Source: an uncultured SAR116 cluster alpha proteobacterium (GTDB lineage Bacteria; Pseudomonadota; Alphaproteobacteria; Puniceispirillales; Marisalimonadaceae). Taken from it: a DNA stretch of 64,000 nucleotides. Location: NCBI GenBank assembly GCA_902537945.1, contig CACBDG010000005.1, positions 48,890 through 112,889 on the forward strand, in the 5' to 3' direction. The notes under the pieces are model-generated. The model worked only from the letters and a program-made list of their open reading frames with translations. It had not been told where the DNA came from and ran no database searches. This document shows, piece by piece, positions 31,320-40,299 of the stretch. Both the position numbers and the translations under genes were made by a program. The number at the start of each line of letters is the position of its first letter. The first letter of the stretch is position 1.

Positions 31320-33080
31320 GTGTTAGACAACCAAATCATTAATATCAGAAGTGAAGTGGATAATTGGCTACAGAGTTTCAATGAAGCTATTTCACAGCAA
31401 AAAAATAAAGATGAATCTATAAAAATTCTTTCCAATCTATTTTTTGAAGATAGTCATTGGAGAGATATTTTAGCCCTTACATGGAAGATACAAACTGTAT
31501 CGGGAAAATCGAAAGTAATTGAAAATCTTTACAACAAAATAATGGACGTTTATGCCAAGAGTTTCCAAATTGACCAGCAAAGAACACTGCCTAGAGAAGT
31601 CATAAGAGCTGGAAAAAATGTTATAGAAGTTATTTTAAGATTCAAAACAAAGTTTGGAAATTGTGAGGGAGTAGTTCGTCTATTTGAAGATCAAGAAAGA
31701 AAGGGTTCTTTCAAAGCATGGAGTCTACTGACTGCCCTTAGTGATCTAAGTTCTTCTGATAAAAAAAATATTGAACAATATCAAAATATTATAGAAGGAC
31801 CTAATTGGTTAGATAAAAGAAATGAAGATAGACTTTATAAAAATAGGGAACCAGAAGTGATTGTTGTTGGAAGTGGTCAGGCTGGTCTTTCAATTGCAGC
31901 AAGGCTTAAACAACAAAATATAGACACACTTATTGTAGATAAAAATGAAAGAATAGGTGATAACTGGAGAAATAGATATCATTCTTTAAAATTGCATAAT
32001 CAGACACACGTCAATCATTTACCATATATGCCTTTTCCTTCTACCTGGCCAACATATATTCCGAAAGATAAGTTGGCAGGTTGGTTTGAGTATTATGTTG
32101 AAAGTATGGAATTAAATGCATGGACTAATACAAAATTTATTGGGGCGGAATATTACGAAAATAAAAAGCACTGGAAAGTAAAACTCAAATTATCTGATGG
32201 TACTATTAAGATTATGAAGCCAAAGCATATTGTGATGGCTGTTGGTGTAAGTTCAGTTCCAAATCGCACCAAAATACCTGGTATAGACGACTATAAAGGT
32301 GAGGTTATTCATTCAGCAGATTATGATAATGGAAAACACTACAATGGAAAAAATGTTCTAGTTTACGGGACTGGAACAAGTGCACATGATGTTGCACAAG
32401 ATCTCTATGTGCACGGAGCAAATGTAAAAATCGTGCAACGCTCACCATCTATGGTAGTCAATGTGGAACCGAGTGCACAATTGCCATATCAACTATATAG
32501 TGAAGGTCCAAATACTGACGATTGTGATTTAATAACCATTTCAACACCTCTACAAGTACTCAAAAAGACACACCAGTTATTAACTGAAAAAACAAAGAGA
32601 ATTGATAAACCGCTTTTGGATAAACTTACAAGAGTTGGCTTTAACCTTGAATATGGAGAAGAAAACTCTGGGTGGCAATTTAAATATTTAACAAGGGGCG
32701 GTGGTTATTATTTTAATGTAGGAGCATCAGATTTAATCGCAGATGGTAAGATAAAAGTTTTACAATTTTCAAATATTGTAAATTTTTCATCCTCTGGTAT
32801 TAAAATGAAATCAGGTGAAAAGCTTGAAATAGATTTGATGGTTACGGCTACTGGATATAAAGGCCAAGAATATGTTGTTGATGAATTATTTGGCAAATCA
32901 GTTGTAGACAAAATTGGTCCTATTTGGGGATTTGATGATGAAAGGCAAGAGTTGAGAAATATGTGGATGCAAACCAAACAGCCAGGACTTTGGTTTCATG
33001 CAGGAAGTTTAGCTCAGTGCAGAATTTTTTCTAAGTTTTTAGCTTTACAAATTAAAGCAACACTGGATGGTATTATTTAG
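31320..33080 (+). CDS. Flavin-containing monooxygenase-like NAD(P)/FAD oxidoreductase
   Basis: A 586-residue group B flavoprotein monooxygenase. An N-terminal region of about 175 residues resembles an NTF2-like/helical extension, followed by the FAD motif VVGSGQAGLS (about 182-191), a fingerprint-like YKGEVIHSADYDN, the NADPH motif YGTGTSAHD (about 349-357) and the late VTATGYKGQ. Members hydroxylate or insert oxygen at N, S or C atoms. I prefer the GTG at 31320, which has GAGG 6 nt upstream, over the TTG at 31308. Too long for a canonical trimethylamine monooxygenase (about 450 residues). Substrate unknown. Confidence 0.85.
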   Translation: MLDNQIINIRSEVDNWLQSFNEAISQQKNKDESIKILSNLFFEDSHWRDILALTWKIQTVSGKSKVIENLYNKIMDVYAKSFQIDQQRTLPREVIRAGKNVIEVILRFKTKFGNCEGVVRLFEDQERKGSFKAWSLLTALSDLSSSDKKNIEQYQNIIEGPNWLDKRNEDRLYKNREPEVIVVGSGQAGLSIAARLKQQNIDTLIVDKNERIGDNWRNRYHSLKLHNQTHVNHLPYMPFPSTWPTYIPKDKLAGWFEYYVESMELNAWTNTKFIGAEYYENKKHWKVKLKLSDGTIKIMKPKHIVMAVGVSSVPNRTKIPGIDDYKGEVIHSADYDNGKHYNGKNVLVYGTGTSAHDVAQDLYVHGANVKIVQRSPSMVVNVEPSAQLPYQLYSEGPNTDDCDLITISTPLQVLKKTHQLLTEKTKRIDKPLLDKLTRVGFNLEYGEENSGWQFKYLTRGGGYYFNVGASDLIADGKIKVLQFSNIVNFSSSGIKMKSGEKLEIDLMVTATGYKGQEYVVDELFGKSVVDKIGPIWGFDDERQELRNMWMQTKQPGLWFHAGSLAQCRIFSKFLALQIKATLDGII

Positions 33081-33095
33081 TAAGAGTATAAATTT

Positions 33096-33980
33096 TTATG
33101 GGCGGATTTTAGCGCCAGTTAATTTTTCATAGGTGAGAGCAACATTGCTCATATCAGCGTTTTCACCAAATTCATCGATAGTGTTTTTCAAAAGTTCTTG
33201 AGACAATTTTCCTAGAGGAATTTCAACTTTATTTGAATCAGCTATTTTAGTTGCTACTCCTGCATCCTTTTTCATTAAGCCAGTACTAAAACCCTGAACC
33301 ATTTTACCAGAAAGAATATTATCAGGTAGTGTGATTTCAGTAGCATAGTTTCTACCTGAGCTTTTTTGAATAATTTCAACTGCTTTTTTTGGATCAACAC
33401 CATCCTTAACAAGTAATGAAATAACTTCAAAAGTTGCCATCCTACAAATCAAATTAAGTAAGTTATTGCCAGCTTTAATTGAGTGTCCTGATCCTATTTT
33501 ACCTGCATAGAAAATATTTGAACTTATATCATCCATTAAAGGTTTTATTTTTGCGAATTGGCTTTCTGTTCCACCTACCATTATCGCTATATTTCCTTGA
33601 TTAGCCCCTTTTGGACCTCCACTTACAGGAGCATCAATAAAATTAATTTTTTTTGAATAAAGTGTTTTAGAAATTTGTCTTGTGATTTCTGGTTCTCCAG
33701 TGGTCATATCAATTATGAAAGAATCCTTTGCAACTGTAGTAAGTAAGCCATTTTCACCATTAATGACTTTCTCTACGATAGCACTTGTTGGCAAACATAA
33801 AAAAATTCTAGATGTGTTTGTAGCTAGATCAGATGGAGTAGAGCATGCTGTTGCCCCTCTATTTGTAAAATACTCTAAATTTTCTTGATCAAGATCGTGA
33901 ACAAAAAGTTCATTATTTCTTAGCAACCTCTCAGCAAGTGGTTTGCCCATATTACCTAAACCAATGAAACCAACTTTCAT
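33096..33980 (-). CDS. 3-hydroxyisobutyrate dehydrogenase-like (beta-hydroxyacid dehydrogenase)
   Basis: A 294-residue NAD(P)-dependent dehydrogenase of the HIBADH family. Nucleotide loop FIGLGNMG (5-12), substrate motif DAPVSGGPKGA (116-126), catalytic Lys169 in HSIKAGNNL with Asn173, and the C-terminal KDAGVATKIAD. Family members act on 3-hydroxyisobutyrate, tartronate semialdehyde, glyoxylate or related acids. GGAGGG precedes the ATG. It is convergent with the monooxygenase (15-nt gap) and lies among other oxo-acid enzymes. Confidence 0.88.
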   Translation of the reverse strand: MKVGFIGLGNMGKPLAERLLRNNELFVHDLDQENLEYFTNRGATACSTPSDLATNTSRIFLCLPTSAIVEKVINGENGLLTTVAKDSFIIDMTTGEPEITRQISKTLYSKKINFIDAPVSGGPKGANQGNIAIMVGGTESQFAKIKPLMDDISSNIFYAGKIGSGHSIKAGNNLLNLICRMATFEVISLLVKDGVDPKKAVEIIQKSSGRNYATEITLPDNILSGKMVQGFSTGLMKKDAGVATKIADSNKVEIPLGKLSQELLKNTIDEFGENADMSNVALTYEKLTGAKIRP

Positions 33981-34088
33981 TGAAGTTTTTTCCCTCCAAC
34001 TAAAAAAATTTTTCTATAAATAACCTAATATAAAATTAGCAGAAGAGAAATAATATTATATCTTTATTAAGAATAAAGATTTAAAATT

Positions 34089-34592
34089 CTACATATACAT
34101 TCTGGGAAAAAAATAATCGACAACTTCCCCGTTTGTAAAAACTGGTGCTTTAAAATTATTTTTAGAATATTCTATCACAACAACACCACAAGTAACTAAA
34201 TTAGTTGGTAATTTATTATGACCTTTAGTTGTTAGTTCATACATTAATAAATTTAAAATTGGATTATGACCTATTATAACCACAGTACTAAATCCAAGCA
34301 CTTTGGAAGCTAATTTTTTTTTAATCTGTTCTATTGATGCGTGATATAAATCTTCTTCAACGAATAAATTATTATCTTTATCATCCCAATTTAAAAAAAT
34401 ATTTTCGTAAGTTAATTTTGCTCTTAATGCAGGTGAGATTAAAAACAAATCTGGTTTATTTATTCTTTTTTTTAGTTCCTTAGAAATAACTCTACAAGAA
34501 TTATAACCTCTTTTATTCAAACCCCTTTGAAGATCATTAACATTACCACTCCAATCAGATTTAGCATGACGTATTAAAATTAATTTAGACAT
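34089..34592 (-). CDS. SixA-like phosphohistidine phosphatase
   Basis: A 167-residue histidine-phosphatase-superfamily protein. The catalytic RHA motif is LIRHAKSDW (Arg8, His9) and the second histidine is in VIIGHNPIL (His109), as in SixA, which dephosphorylates phosphohistidine on phosphotransfer proteins. No signal peptide. It could act on a two-component phosphorelay or PTS-type protein. A truncated, diverged copy of its C-terminal part lies at 26733-26918. It ends 14 nt before the 5' end region of its upstream neighbour GST, so they may be co-transcribed. Confidence 0.9.
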   Translation of the reverse strand: MSKLILIRHAKSDWSGNVNDLQRGLNKRGYNSCRVISKELKKRINKPDLFLISPALRAKLTYENIFLNWDDKDNNLFVEEDLYHASIEQIKKKLASKVLGFSTVVIIGHNPILNLLMYELTTKGHNKLPTNLVTCGVVVIEYSKNNFKAPVFTNGEVVDYFFPRMYM

Positions 34593-34606
34593 ATATGAAT
34601 ATAATT

Positions 34607-35224
34607 TTATCCAAAAGTACCAAGAATATTTTTTTTAAAACAATCACGGTTACTTATTTTATTATACCAACTTTTTAAGTTTAAAAGATTTGGGCGTTCA
34701 ATAGGTAAAGAAAGGTATCTATAAGAAGCAGCGCCCATTATAATATCTGACATACCAAATTTATTATTTAAAATATATTCATGATCTTCTAAAAATTTAT
34801 CAAAAATTTCAAACTTTTTATTTAATAAAATAATATTTTTATCAATCAGTTCTTGATCACGATCTTCTGGTGGATTTCTAACTAATCCCCAAAATATCGG
34901 TGTCATATTTAGTTGCAAATCAGTTGTTTGAAATTCCATCCATGACTCAGCAATTGCAATATCTTCCTCTTTAGAACTTTCGTATACATCTGTATATTTT
35001 CTATATAAGAATCTCACAATTGCATTTGACTGCTTAATTATAGATCCGTTGTGATCTAAAGTTGGGACGATAAGTTGCGGATTTATTTTTTCATAATTTT
35101 CTACGTTAACTTTTCCAAACTTTCCGTATTCATCATGCCATTTAAATTCAAGATTTAGTTCGCAAAGAGCCCATGAGACCTTTTGGACGTTTATTGAATT
35201 TCTTCTACCATATAATTGTATCAA
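34607..35224 (-). CDS. Glutathione S-transferase family protein
   Basis: A 205-residue GST. The N-terminal thioredoxin-like domain (1 to about 78) has LYGRRNSINVQKVSWAL with a serine/asparagine active-site region and NPQLIVPTLDHNGSIIKQSNAI, containing the cis-proline and the glutathione-binding Gln-Ser. The C-terminal helical domain (about 85-200) contains the conserved FGMSDI N-capping box. A TTG at 35224 with AGGA upstream is the start. It lies 14 nt after the NIPSNAP gene in the same direction. Members conjugate or isomerise electrophilic catabolites; the substrate here is unknown. Confidence 0.9.
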   Translation of the reverse strand: MIQLYGRRNSINVQKVSWALCELNLEFKWHDEYGKFGKVNVENYEKINPQLIVPTLDHNGSIIKQSNAIVRFLYRKYTDVYESSKEEDIAIAESWMEFQTTDLQLNMTPIFWGLVRNPPEDRDQELIDKNIILLNKKFEIFDKFLEDHEYILNNKFGMSDIIMGAASYRYLSLPIERPNLLNLKSWYNKISNRDCFKKNILGTFG

Positions 35225-35238
35225 AAAATTTATCCTAC

Positions 35239-35616
35239 TTATTTCATTACAGATAGGGGAGTGGAGCTTAAGTTCTGAACAAGTATAGAATTCCTATCCA
35301 CAAGTTTTGCGACTGTTGGAGCAATATTTTCTAACCACTCTTTGCTTTCATAAACAGCCTTGTAAAGTTTTACTTTTTCATCTTGATTTTCAAATCTTCT
35401 AATCCAGACATATGTATTTCCTTTTTGTTCAGAATTCATTACACGTTCACCATTCTCTAGCGCGAATTGGTCTGAACTATCCATTACAAAACTGCCATGT
35501 ATAACCATACCTTTTTCTACTTGAAAAGGCATTATAGTTTTCTCCATAAACGAAACCCATTCATTCATTTTTCCAGAAGCAATTTGATAAATTCTTAATT
35601 CAAAAAAAGCACTCAT
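35239..35616 (-). CDS. NIPSNAP family protein
   Basis: A 125-residue ferredoxin-like (dimeric alpha-beta barrel) protein of the NIPSNAP family. It has the typical N-terminal ELRIYQIASGKMNEWVSFME and NTYVWIRRFENQDEKVKLYKAVYESKEW. Function is unknown; bacterial members often sit in gene clusters for catabolism of aromatic or terpenoid compounds. It is divergent from the FAA hydrolase gene and upstream of the GST in the same direction. Confidence 0.88.
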   Translation of the reverse strand: MSAFFELRIYQIASGKMNEWVSFMEKTIMPFQVEKGMVIHGSFVMDSSDQFALENGERVMNSEQKGNTYVWIRRFENQDEKVKLYKAVYESKEWLENIAPTVAKLVDRNSILVQNLSSTPLSVMK

Positions 35617-35720
35617 TACAACACCTCTTAAAAGTAAATAAAATTAAACATTATATAATTAAATTTAAATATTCAAATTTTCATTTATATTATCATCAGT
35701 AGTTTTTTAAGGAGAGCTGA

Positions 35721-36854
35721 ATGGATTACTCAAAGGGATGTTTTATTGGACGAATATGGGACAATTCGAAAAATGGACCATGTTTAATTAGAATAAAAGA
35801 TGGAAATGTATATGACATTACATCTAAAGAGATCCCTACTGTAAGAGATTTGCTTGAATTAGAAGATATAAAAAAATATTTAAATAACGTTCAAGGTATA
35901 AAATTAATTTCAGTTGAAGAATTGTTTGAATTAAGCTTTAAAAAAAATTCAGAATATCACCTACTTGCTCCCTGTGATTTTCAAGCAATTAAAGCATGCG
36001 GTGTAACATTTGCTAAATCAATGGTTGAAAGAGTAATTGAAGAAAGAGCAGCAGGTGATCCTAAAAAAGCAGAAAGTCTTAGAAATCACATTGGTGGATT
36101 GATTGGTGACAGTCTGCAAAATATTATTCCTGGGTCAGAAAAGGCTATTGAAGTTAAAAATGCACTTATTAAAGAAGGTTTATGGTCACAATACTTAGAG
36201 GTTGGAATTGGTAAAGATGCTGAAGTTTTTACTAAAGCTCAGACTTTATCATCAGTTGGTTTTGGATCAGAAGTAGGTCTAAATCCTATTTCAAATTGGA
36301 ATAATCCTGAACCAGAAATCGTTTTAGCGGTTAACAGCAAAGGCAAAATCAAAGGAGCTACTCTTGGTAACGATGTTAACTTAAGAGATGTTGAAGGGCG
36401 TTCGGCTCTTCTTTTGGGGAAAGCTAAAGACAATAACGCCTCTTGTTCAATTGGACCCTTTATAAGAATTTTTGATGATACTTATTCACTAGATGATATG
36501 AAATCAGCTCATATTACATTAAAAGTTGAAGGTCAAGAAGGATATATATTAAATGGTTTAAGCTCTATGTCAGAAATAAGCAGGGATCCAGAAGATTTGG
36601 TAAATCAAACAATTGGAAGACATCATCAATATCCAGATGGTTTTATGTTATTTTTAGGAACCTTATTTGCCCCAACTGAAGATAGAGACGTCGAAGGTGA
36701 GGGATTTACTCATAAAATTGGTGATAAGGTAACCATTTCAGAGCCTAATTTGGGCGAATTAGTAAATTATGTGAATTTATCCACAGCTTGTCCACAGTGG
36801 GAGTTTGGCATATCTTCAATGATTAAAAATTTAAGTCAAAGAGGTTTGATATAA
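35721..36854 (+). CDS. Fumarylacetoacetate hydrolase family protein
   Basis: A 377-residue FAH-superfamily enzyme with a long N-terminal domain. The catalytic domain contains GVTFAKSMVERVIEERA (about 94-110), a metal-binding stretch NPEPEIVLAV (two Glu) and LGNDVNLRDVEGRSALLLGKAKD with the family's RD-x-E pattern. Late residues (GDKVTISEPNLGELVN) close the barrel. This long form resembles 2-keto-3-deoxy sugar acid dehydratases or acylpyruvate hydrolases. AAGGAG precedes the ATG. It is followed after 21 nt by the CoA-transferase, so a two-gene operon is likely. Confidence 0.88.
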   Translation: MDYSKGCFIGRIWDNSKNGPCLIRIKDGNVYDITSKEIPTVRDLLELEDIKKYLNNVQGIKLISVEELFELSFKKNSEYHLLAPCDFQAIKACGVTFAKSMVERVIEERAAGDPKKAESLRNHIGGLIGDSLQNIIPGSEKAIEVKNALIKEGLWSQYLEVGIGKDAEVFTKAQTLSSVGFGSEVGLNPISNWNNPEPEIVLAVNSKGKIKGATLGNDVNLRDVEGRSALLLGKAKDNNASCSIGPFIRIFDDTYSLDDMKSAHITLKVEGQEGYILNGLSSMSEISRDPEDLVNQTIGRHHQYPDGFMLFLGTLFAPTEDRDVEGEGFTHKIGDKVTISEPNLGELVNYVNLSTACPQWEFGISSMIKNLSQRGLI

Positions 36855-36875
36855 ATTAAATTTTAGGAATTCATT

Positions 36876-38003
36876 ATGAAAGAAGTATTAAAAGGATCCT
36901 TAGAGGGCATAAAAGTAATAGATTTTTCAACTCTCTTACCTGGACCACTTGCAAGCTTGTTCTTATCAGAAACAGGTGCAGAGGTAATTAAGATTGAAAA
37001 ACCTGGTGTTGGTGATGAAATAAGATTGTCTAATCCTCAATGGGGTGAACAAAGTGTATCTTTTTCTTTGCTTAATAGAGGTAAAAAAAGTTTATCAATT
37101 GATTTAAAAGATCCTAAAAATCTTAAAATCTTAATACCAATTTTAAAAGAAGCGGACATTATAATTGAACAATTCAGGCCTGGCGTAATGAAAAGACTTG
37201 GATTAGATTACGAAAGTATAAAAAAAATTAACCAAGACATAATTTACGTTTCTATCACAGGTTATGGTCAATATGGACCAAAAAGTATGGTTGCTGGCCA
37301 TGATCTTAACTATATAGGTAATGCAGGTCTTCTGAGTATAAGCATGGGTAGAGAAAATGATACCGTTGTACCGCCAGCACTTATAGCAGATATAGCGGGT
37401 GGATCTTATCCGGCTGTAATTAATATCTTATTAGCATTAAGAAAAAGGGACTTAAATAAAGAAGGCTCATATATAGATCTATCTATGACAGAAAATCTTT
37501 TTCCTTTTATGTTTTGGGGTTTAGGTTCTGGGTTTGCTCATAACAAATGGCCGGGCAATAGTGATGGAGTTTTATCAGGAGGTTCTCCTAGATATAATAT
37601 CTACAAAACAAGTGATGGAAGTTATGTAGCTGCAGCGCCTTTAGAGGATAGATTTTGGAATAAGTTTTGTGAGGCAATAGAACTCCCAAAAAAATTTATT
37701 AAAATGCAGAATGATCAAGAAAAGGTCATTCAAGAAATTAGAAAAATTATTGGACAAAAAGAAAAAAATTACTGGCTTGATCTATTTAGCAAAGCAGATT
37801 GTTGCTGCTCAATTGTTAAATCAGTTGAAGAAGCAATCAATGACAACCACTTTAAAGTTAGAAAGATTTTTGAAAACAAAATCATAAATAATTTAGGTGA
37901 AGAAATTCCTGCTCTTCCTATACCTGTAGATATGCAATTTAGAAAAGACCAAAAAAGAGCTTCTGCTCCAAGTCTTGGAGATATTAATGATCAATTTTTC
38001 TAA
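36876..38003 (+). CDS. CaiB/BaiF family CoA-transferase or alpha-methylacyl-CoA racemase
   Basis: A 375-residue class III CoA-transferase-family protein: GIKVIDFSTLLPGPLAS near the N-terminus, GAEVIKIEKPGVGDE, KDPKNLKIL, FRPGVMKRLGLDY, and ITGYGQYGPKSMVAGHDLNY. The last carries the His-Asp pair that resembles the catalytic residues of alpha-methylacyl-CoA racemase. Either CoA transfer to a carboxylic acid or racemisation of a 2-methylacyl-CoA is possible. It is probably co-transcribed with the FAA hydrolase gene and close to HIBADH-like and aminotransferase genes. Confidence 0.88.
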   Translation: MKEVLKGSLEGIKVIDFSTLLPGPLASLFLSETGAEVIKIEKPGVGDEIRLSNPQWGEQSVSFSLLNRGKKSLSIDLKDPKNLKILIPILKEADIIIEQFRPGVMKRLGLDYESIKKINQDIIYVSITGYGQYGPKSMVAGHDLNYIGNAGLLSISMGRENDTVVPPALIADIAGGSYPAVINILLALRKRDLNKEGSYIDLSMTENLFPFMFWGLGSGFAHNKWPGNSDGVLSGGSPRYNIYKTSDGSYVAAAPLEDRFWNKFCEAIELPKKFIKMQNDQEKVIQEIRKIIGQKEKNYWLDLFSKADCCCSIVKSVEEAINDNHFKVRKIFENKIINNLGEEIPALPIPVDMQFRKDQKRASAPSLGDINDQFF

Positions 38004-38019
38004 TTAAAAAATCATTAAC

Positions 38020-38045
38020 TTGACGTTATTAATACATGTTGTCAA
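38020..38045. promoter_or_regulatory. TTGAC/GTCAA dyad and candidate promoter before the aminotransferase gene
   Basis: TTGACG (38020-38025) is followed after 17 nt by CAAAAT, a possible sigma-70 promoter. TTGAC at 38020-38024 and GTCAA at 38041-38045 form an inverted repeat spanning it, which could be an operator. The aminotransferase ATG is 46 nt further on, with GGAG before it. Confidence 0.35.
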
Positions 38046-38091
38046 AATAGTTAAATAGTGAGTTGTAAGATTAAGCTCTCGGAGATTTATT

Positions 38092-39405
38092 ATGAAAAGA
38101 TTAAATAATTTAGAATCTTACTGGATGCCATTTACGGCTAATAGGGATTTCAAGAAAGATCCCAGAATGGTTGTTGCAGCTGATGGTATGTATTACAAAA
38201 GTGAAACTGGGCAAGATATTTTAGATAGTGCAGCTGGATTATGGTGTGTTAATGCAGGACATAATAGACCAGAAATAACATCTGCTATTTCTGAGCAAGC
38301 AGCAACTTTGGATTTTGCTCCAAGTTTTCAATATGGTCATCCAAAATCTTTTGAACTTGCAAGTCGTGTCGCTGATATATTTCCAAAAGGTTTAGACCAT
38401 GTTTTTTTTACAAATTCTGGTTCTGAAGCTGTTGATAGTACTCTTAAAATTGCTTTAGCTTATCATCGTGCTAGAGGTAAAGGTACTAAGACAAGATTAA
38501 TTGGTCGTGAAAGAGGCTACCATGGTGTCGGGTTTGGTGGAATTTCAGTTGGTGGAATGCCAAGAAACAGACAATATTTTGGATCATTGCTAACGGGCGT
38601 AGATCATATATCCCATACATTTCTTCCAGAAAAGAATAGATTTTCTAGAGGTTCACCTGAACATGGTGACTATTTGGCAGGTACATTAGAAGACATTATT
38701 GCACTTCATGATGCATCCAATATTGCTTCTGTGATTGTAGAGCCTGTAGCAGGTTCTACTGGAGTTTTACCGCCTCCAAAAAATTATTTAAAAAGACTAA
38801 GAGAAATATGTGATAAACACGACATTTTATTAATTTTTGATGAAGTTATAACTGGTTTTGGGCGCCTTGGAAAAGCAACAGCTTCTGAGTATTTTGGAGT
38901 TACTCCTGATATTATTTCGTGTGCGAAGGCAATCACTAATGGAATTATTCCTATGGGTGCTGCTGTAGTGTCTAAGGAGATATATGATACCATGATGGAC
39001 GAAGCAGATATGCCCATAGAACTTTTTCATGGATATACATATTCAGGACATCCTATTGCATCTGCCGCTGGTCTTGCTGCACTAGATATTTATAGAGATG
39101 AGGACTTGTTCAATAAGGCTGGTAAAACAGCTAAATATTTAGAAAATATCGTTCACCAGCTTAAAAATGATAAAAATGTAATTGATATAAGAAATTTAGG
39201 TTTAGTAGCTGCAATAGAAGTTGCTCCAAGGCCAGGAGCTGTAGGCGCTAGAGGATATGAAGCTATGAAAAAAGCTTGGCATAAGGGTTTGATGCTAAGA
39301 GTGACAGGAGATACACTTGCATTTTCTCCCCCTTTAATTGCAGAAAATCACGATATAGACAAAATTTTTGAAATTGTTCAATCTGTTTTAAAAGAACTAG
39401 ACTAG
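38092..39405 (+). CDS. Omega-amino acid:pyruvate aminotransferase (class III)
   Basis: A 437-residue PLP enzyme of class III. The N-terminus ESYWMPFTANRDFKKDPR and QYGHPKSFELA match beta-alanine:pyruvate transaminases. FFTNSGSEAVD binds the PLP phosphate, IFDEVITGFGR holds the PLP-ring Asp, and the Schiff-base lysine is in SCAKAITNG (about 279). Such enzymes use beta-alanine, taurine or other omega-amines with pyruvate as acceptor. The nearby TauE/SafE permease makes taurine-like substrates conceivable but does not prove it. Its end overlaps the convergent metallohydrolase end by 9 nt. Confidence 0.92.
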   Translation: MKRLNNLESYWMPFTANRDFKKDPRMVVAADGMYYKSETGQDILDSAAGLWCVNAGHNRPEITSAISEQAATLDFAPSFQYGHPKSFELASRVADIFPKGLDHVFFTNSGSEAVDSTLKIALAYHRARGKGTKTRLIGRERGYHGVGFGGISVGGMPRNRQYFGSLLTGVDHISHTFLPEKNRFSRGSPEHGDYLAGTLEDIIALHDASNIASVIVEPVAGSTGVLPPPKNYLKRLREICDKHDILLIFDEVITGFGRLGKATASEYFGVTPDIISCAKAITNGIIPMGAAVVSKEIYDTMMDEADMPIELFHGYTYSGHPIASAAGLAALDIYRDEDLFNKAGKTAKYLENIVHQLKNDKNVIDIRNLGLVAAIEVAPRPGAVGARGYEAMKKAWHKGLMLRVTGDTLAFSPPLIAENHDIDKIFEIVQSVLKELD

Positions 39406-40290
39406 ATTTTTCATGCTATTAATTGGCACCTTGATAAAAACATCTCCACTGTCCTCTGCGGGCGGTAGATTACCAGCTCTCATATTTACTTGAATTGATG
39501 GTATTATGAGTTTAGGCATATTTAATGTTTTATCTCTTGCCTCTCTTACTTTAACAAACTCATCTTCACCAATCGAACTCTTTACATGAATATTCTTTTT
39601 TTTCTGCTCACCCACCGTTGTAACCCACTCAACTTTTCGTGAAGTCGGTGGATAATCATGGCAAACAAAAATTAAGGTATCGTCTGGATAGCTCAATATT
39701 CTTTGAATCGATCTATAAAGTTCACGAGCGTCCCCACCAGGAAAATCAGCTCTGGCACTACCAAGATCTGGCATAAACAAGGTGTCTCCTACAAAAATAG
39801 AATTTCCAATTATATGTGCGGTACAGGCTGGTGTATGGCCTGGAGTATTGATTACTTTACATTTTATACTTCCAATTTTGTATTCATCATTATCTTTAAA
39901 TAATCTATCAAACTGACTACCATCCCTTTGAAATTCAGTCCCAGCATTAAATGTTTTACCAAAAATATTTTGTATATCGGAGATTTTTTCAGATATACCA
40001 ATTTTCCCACCTAGTTTTTTCTGAATATAGGGAGATGCAGACAAGTGATCTGCGTGAACGTGTGTTTCGATAAGCCACTCAAGATCTAATTTCATCTTTT
40101 CAATAAAAGAAATAATTTTTTCTGCATTATGATAATCTATTGTACCTGATGAAAAATCAAAATCTAAAACACTATCTATTACGGCGCATTTTTTTGAGGT
40201 CATGCCATAAACGACATAACTGATAGTGGATGTTTCCTCATCAAAAAAACCTTTAATTTTGAAATTTTTATCTAATCTTGTCTCAATCAT
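39397..40290 (-). CDS. MBL-fold protein, persulfide dioxygenase/Blh-like
   Basis: A 297-residue metallo-beta-lactamase-fold protein. The metal motif is THVHADH (His77, His79, Asp81, His82), followed by NTPGHTPACTAHIIG, FVGDTLFMPDLGSARADFPGG and VCHDYPP. The DLGSARADFPGGDA segment is typical of ETHE1/Blh-type persulfide dioxygenases, which oxidise glutathione persulfide to sulfite using a mononuclear iron. No rhodanese domain is fused. The amidase gene lies 9 nt upstream in the same direction. A sulfite-handling TauE/SafE permease elsewhere in the window would be a sensible partner, by inference. Confidence 0.85.
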   Translation of the reverse strand: MIETRLDKNFKIKGFFDEETSTISYVVYGMTSKKCAVIDSVLDFDFSSGTIDYHNAEKIISFIEKMKLDLEWLIETHVHADHLSASPYIQKKLGGKIGISEKISDIQNIFGKTFNAGTEFQRDGSQFDRLFKDNDEYKIGSIKCKVINTPGHTPACTAHIIGNSIFVGDTLFMPDLGSARADFPGGDARELYRSIQRILSYPDDTLIFVCHDYPPTSRKVEWVTTVGEQKKKNIHVKSSIGEDEFVKVREARDKTLNMPKLIIPSIQVNMRAGNLPPAEDSGDVFIKVPINSMKNLV

Positions 40291-40299
40291 TTTTAAACC

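Noticed and set aside
39397..40290. PhnP among the MBL-fold proteins
   Set aside because: The only MBL-fold protein here has the ETHE1/Blh-type DLGSARADFPGG segment and sits far from the phn genes.
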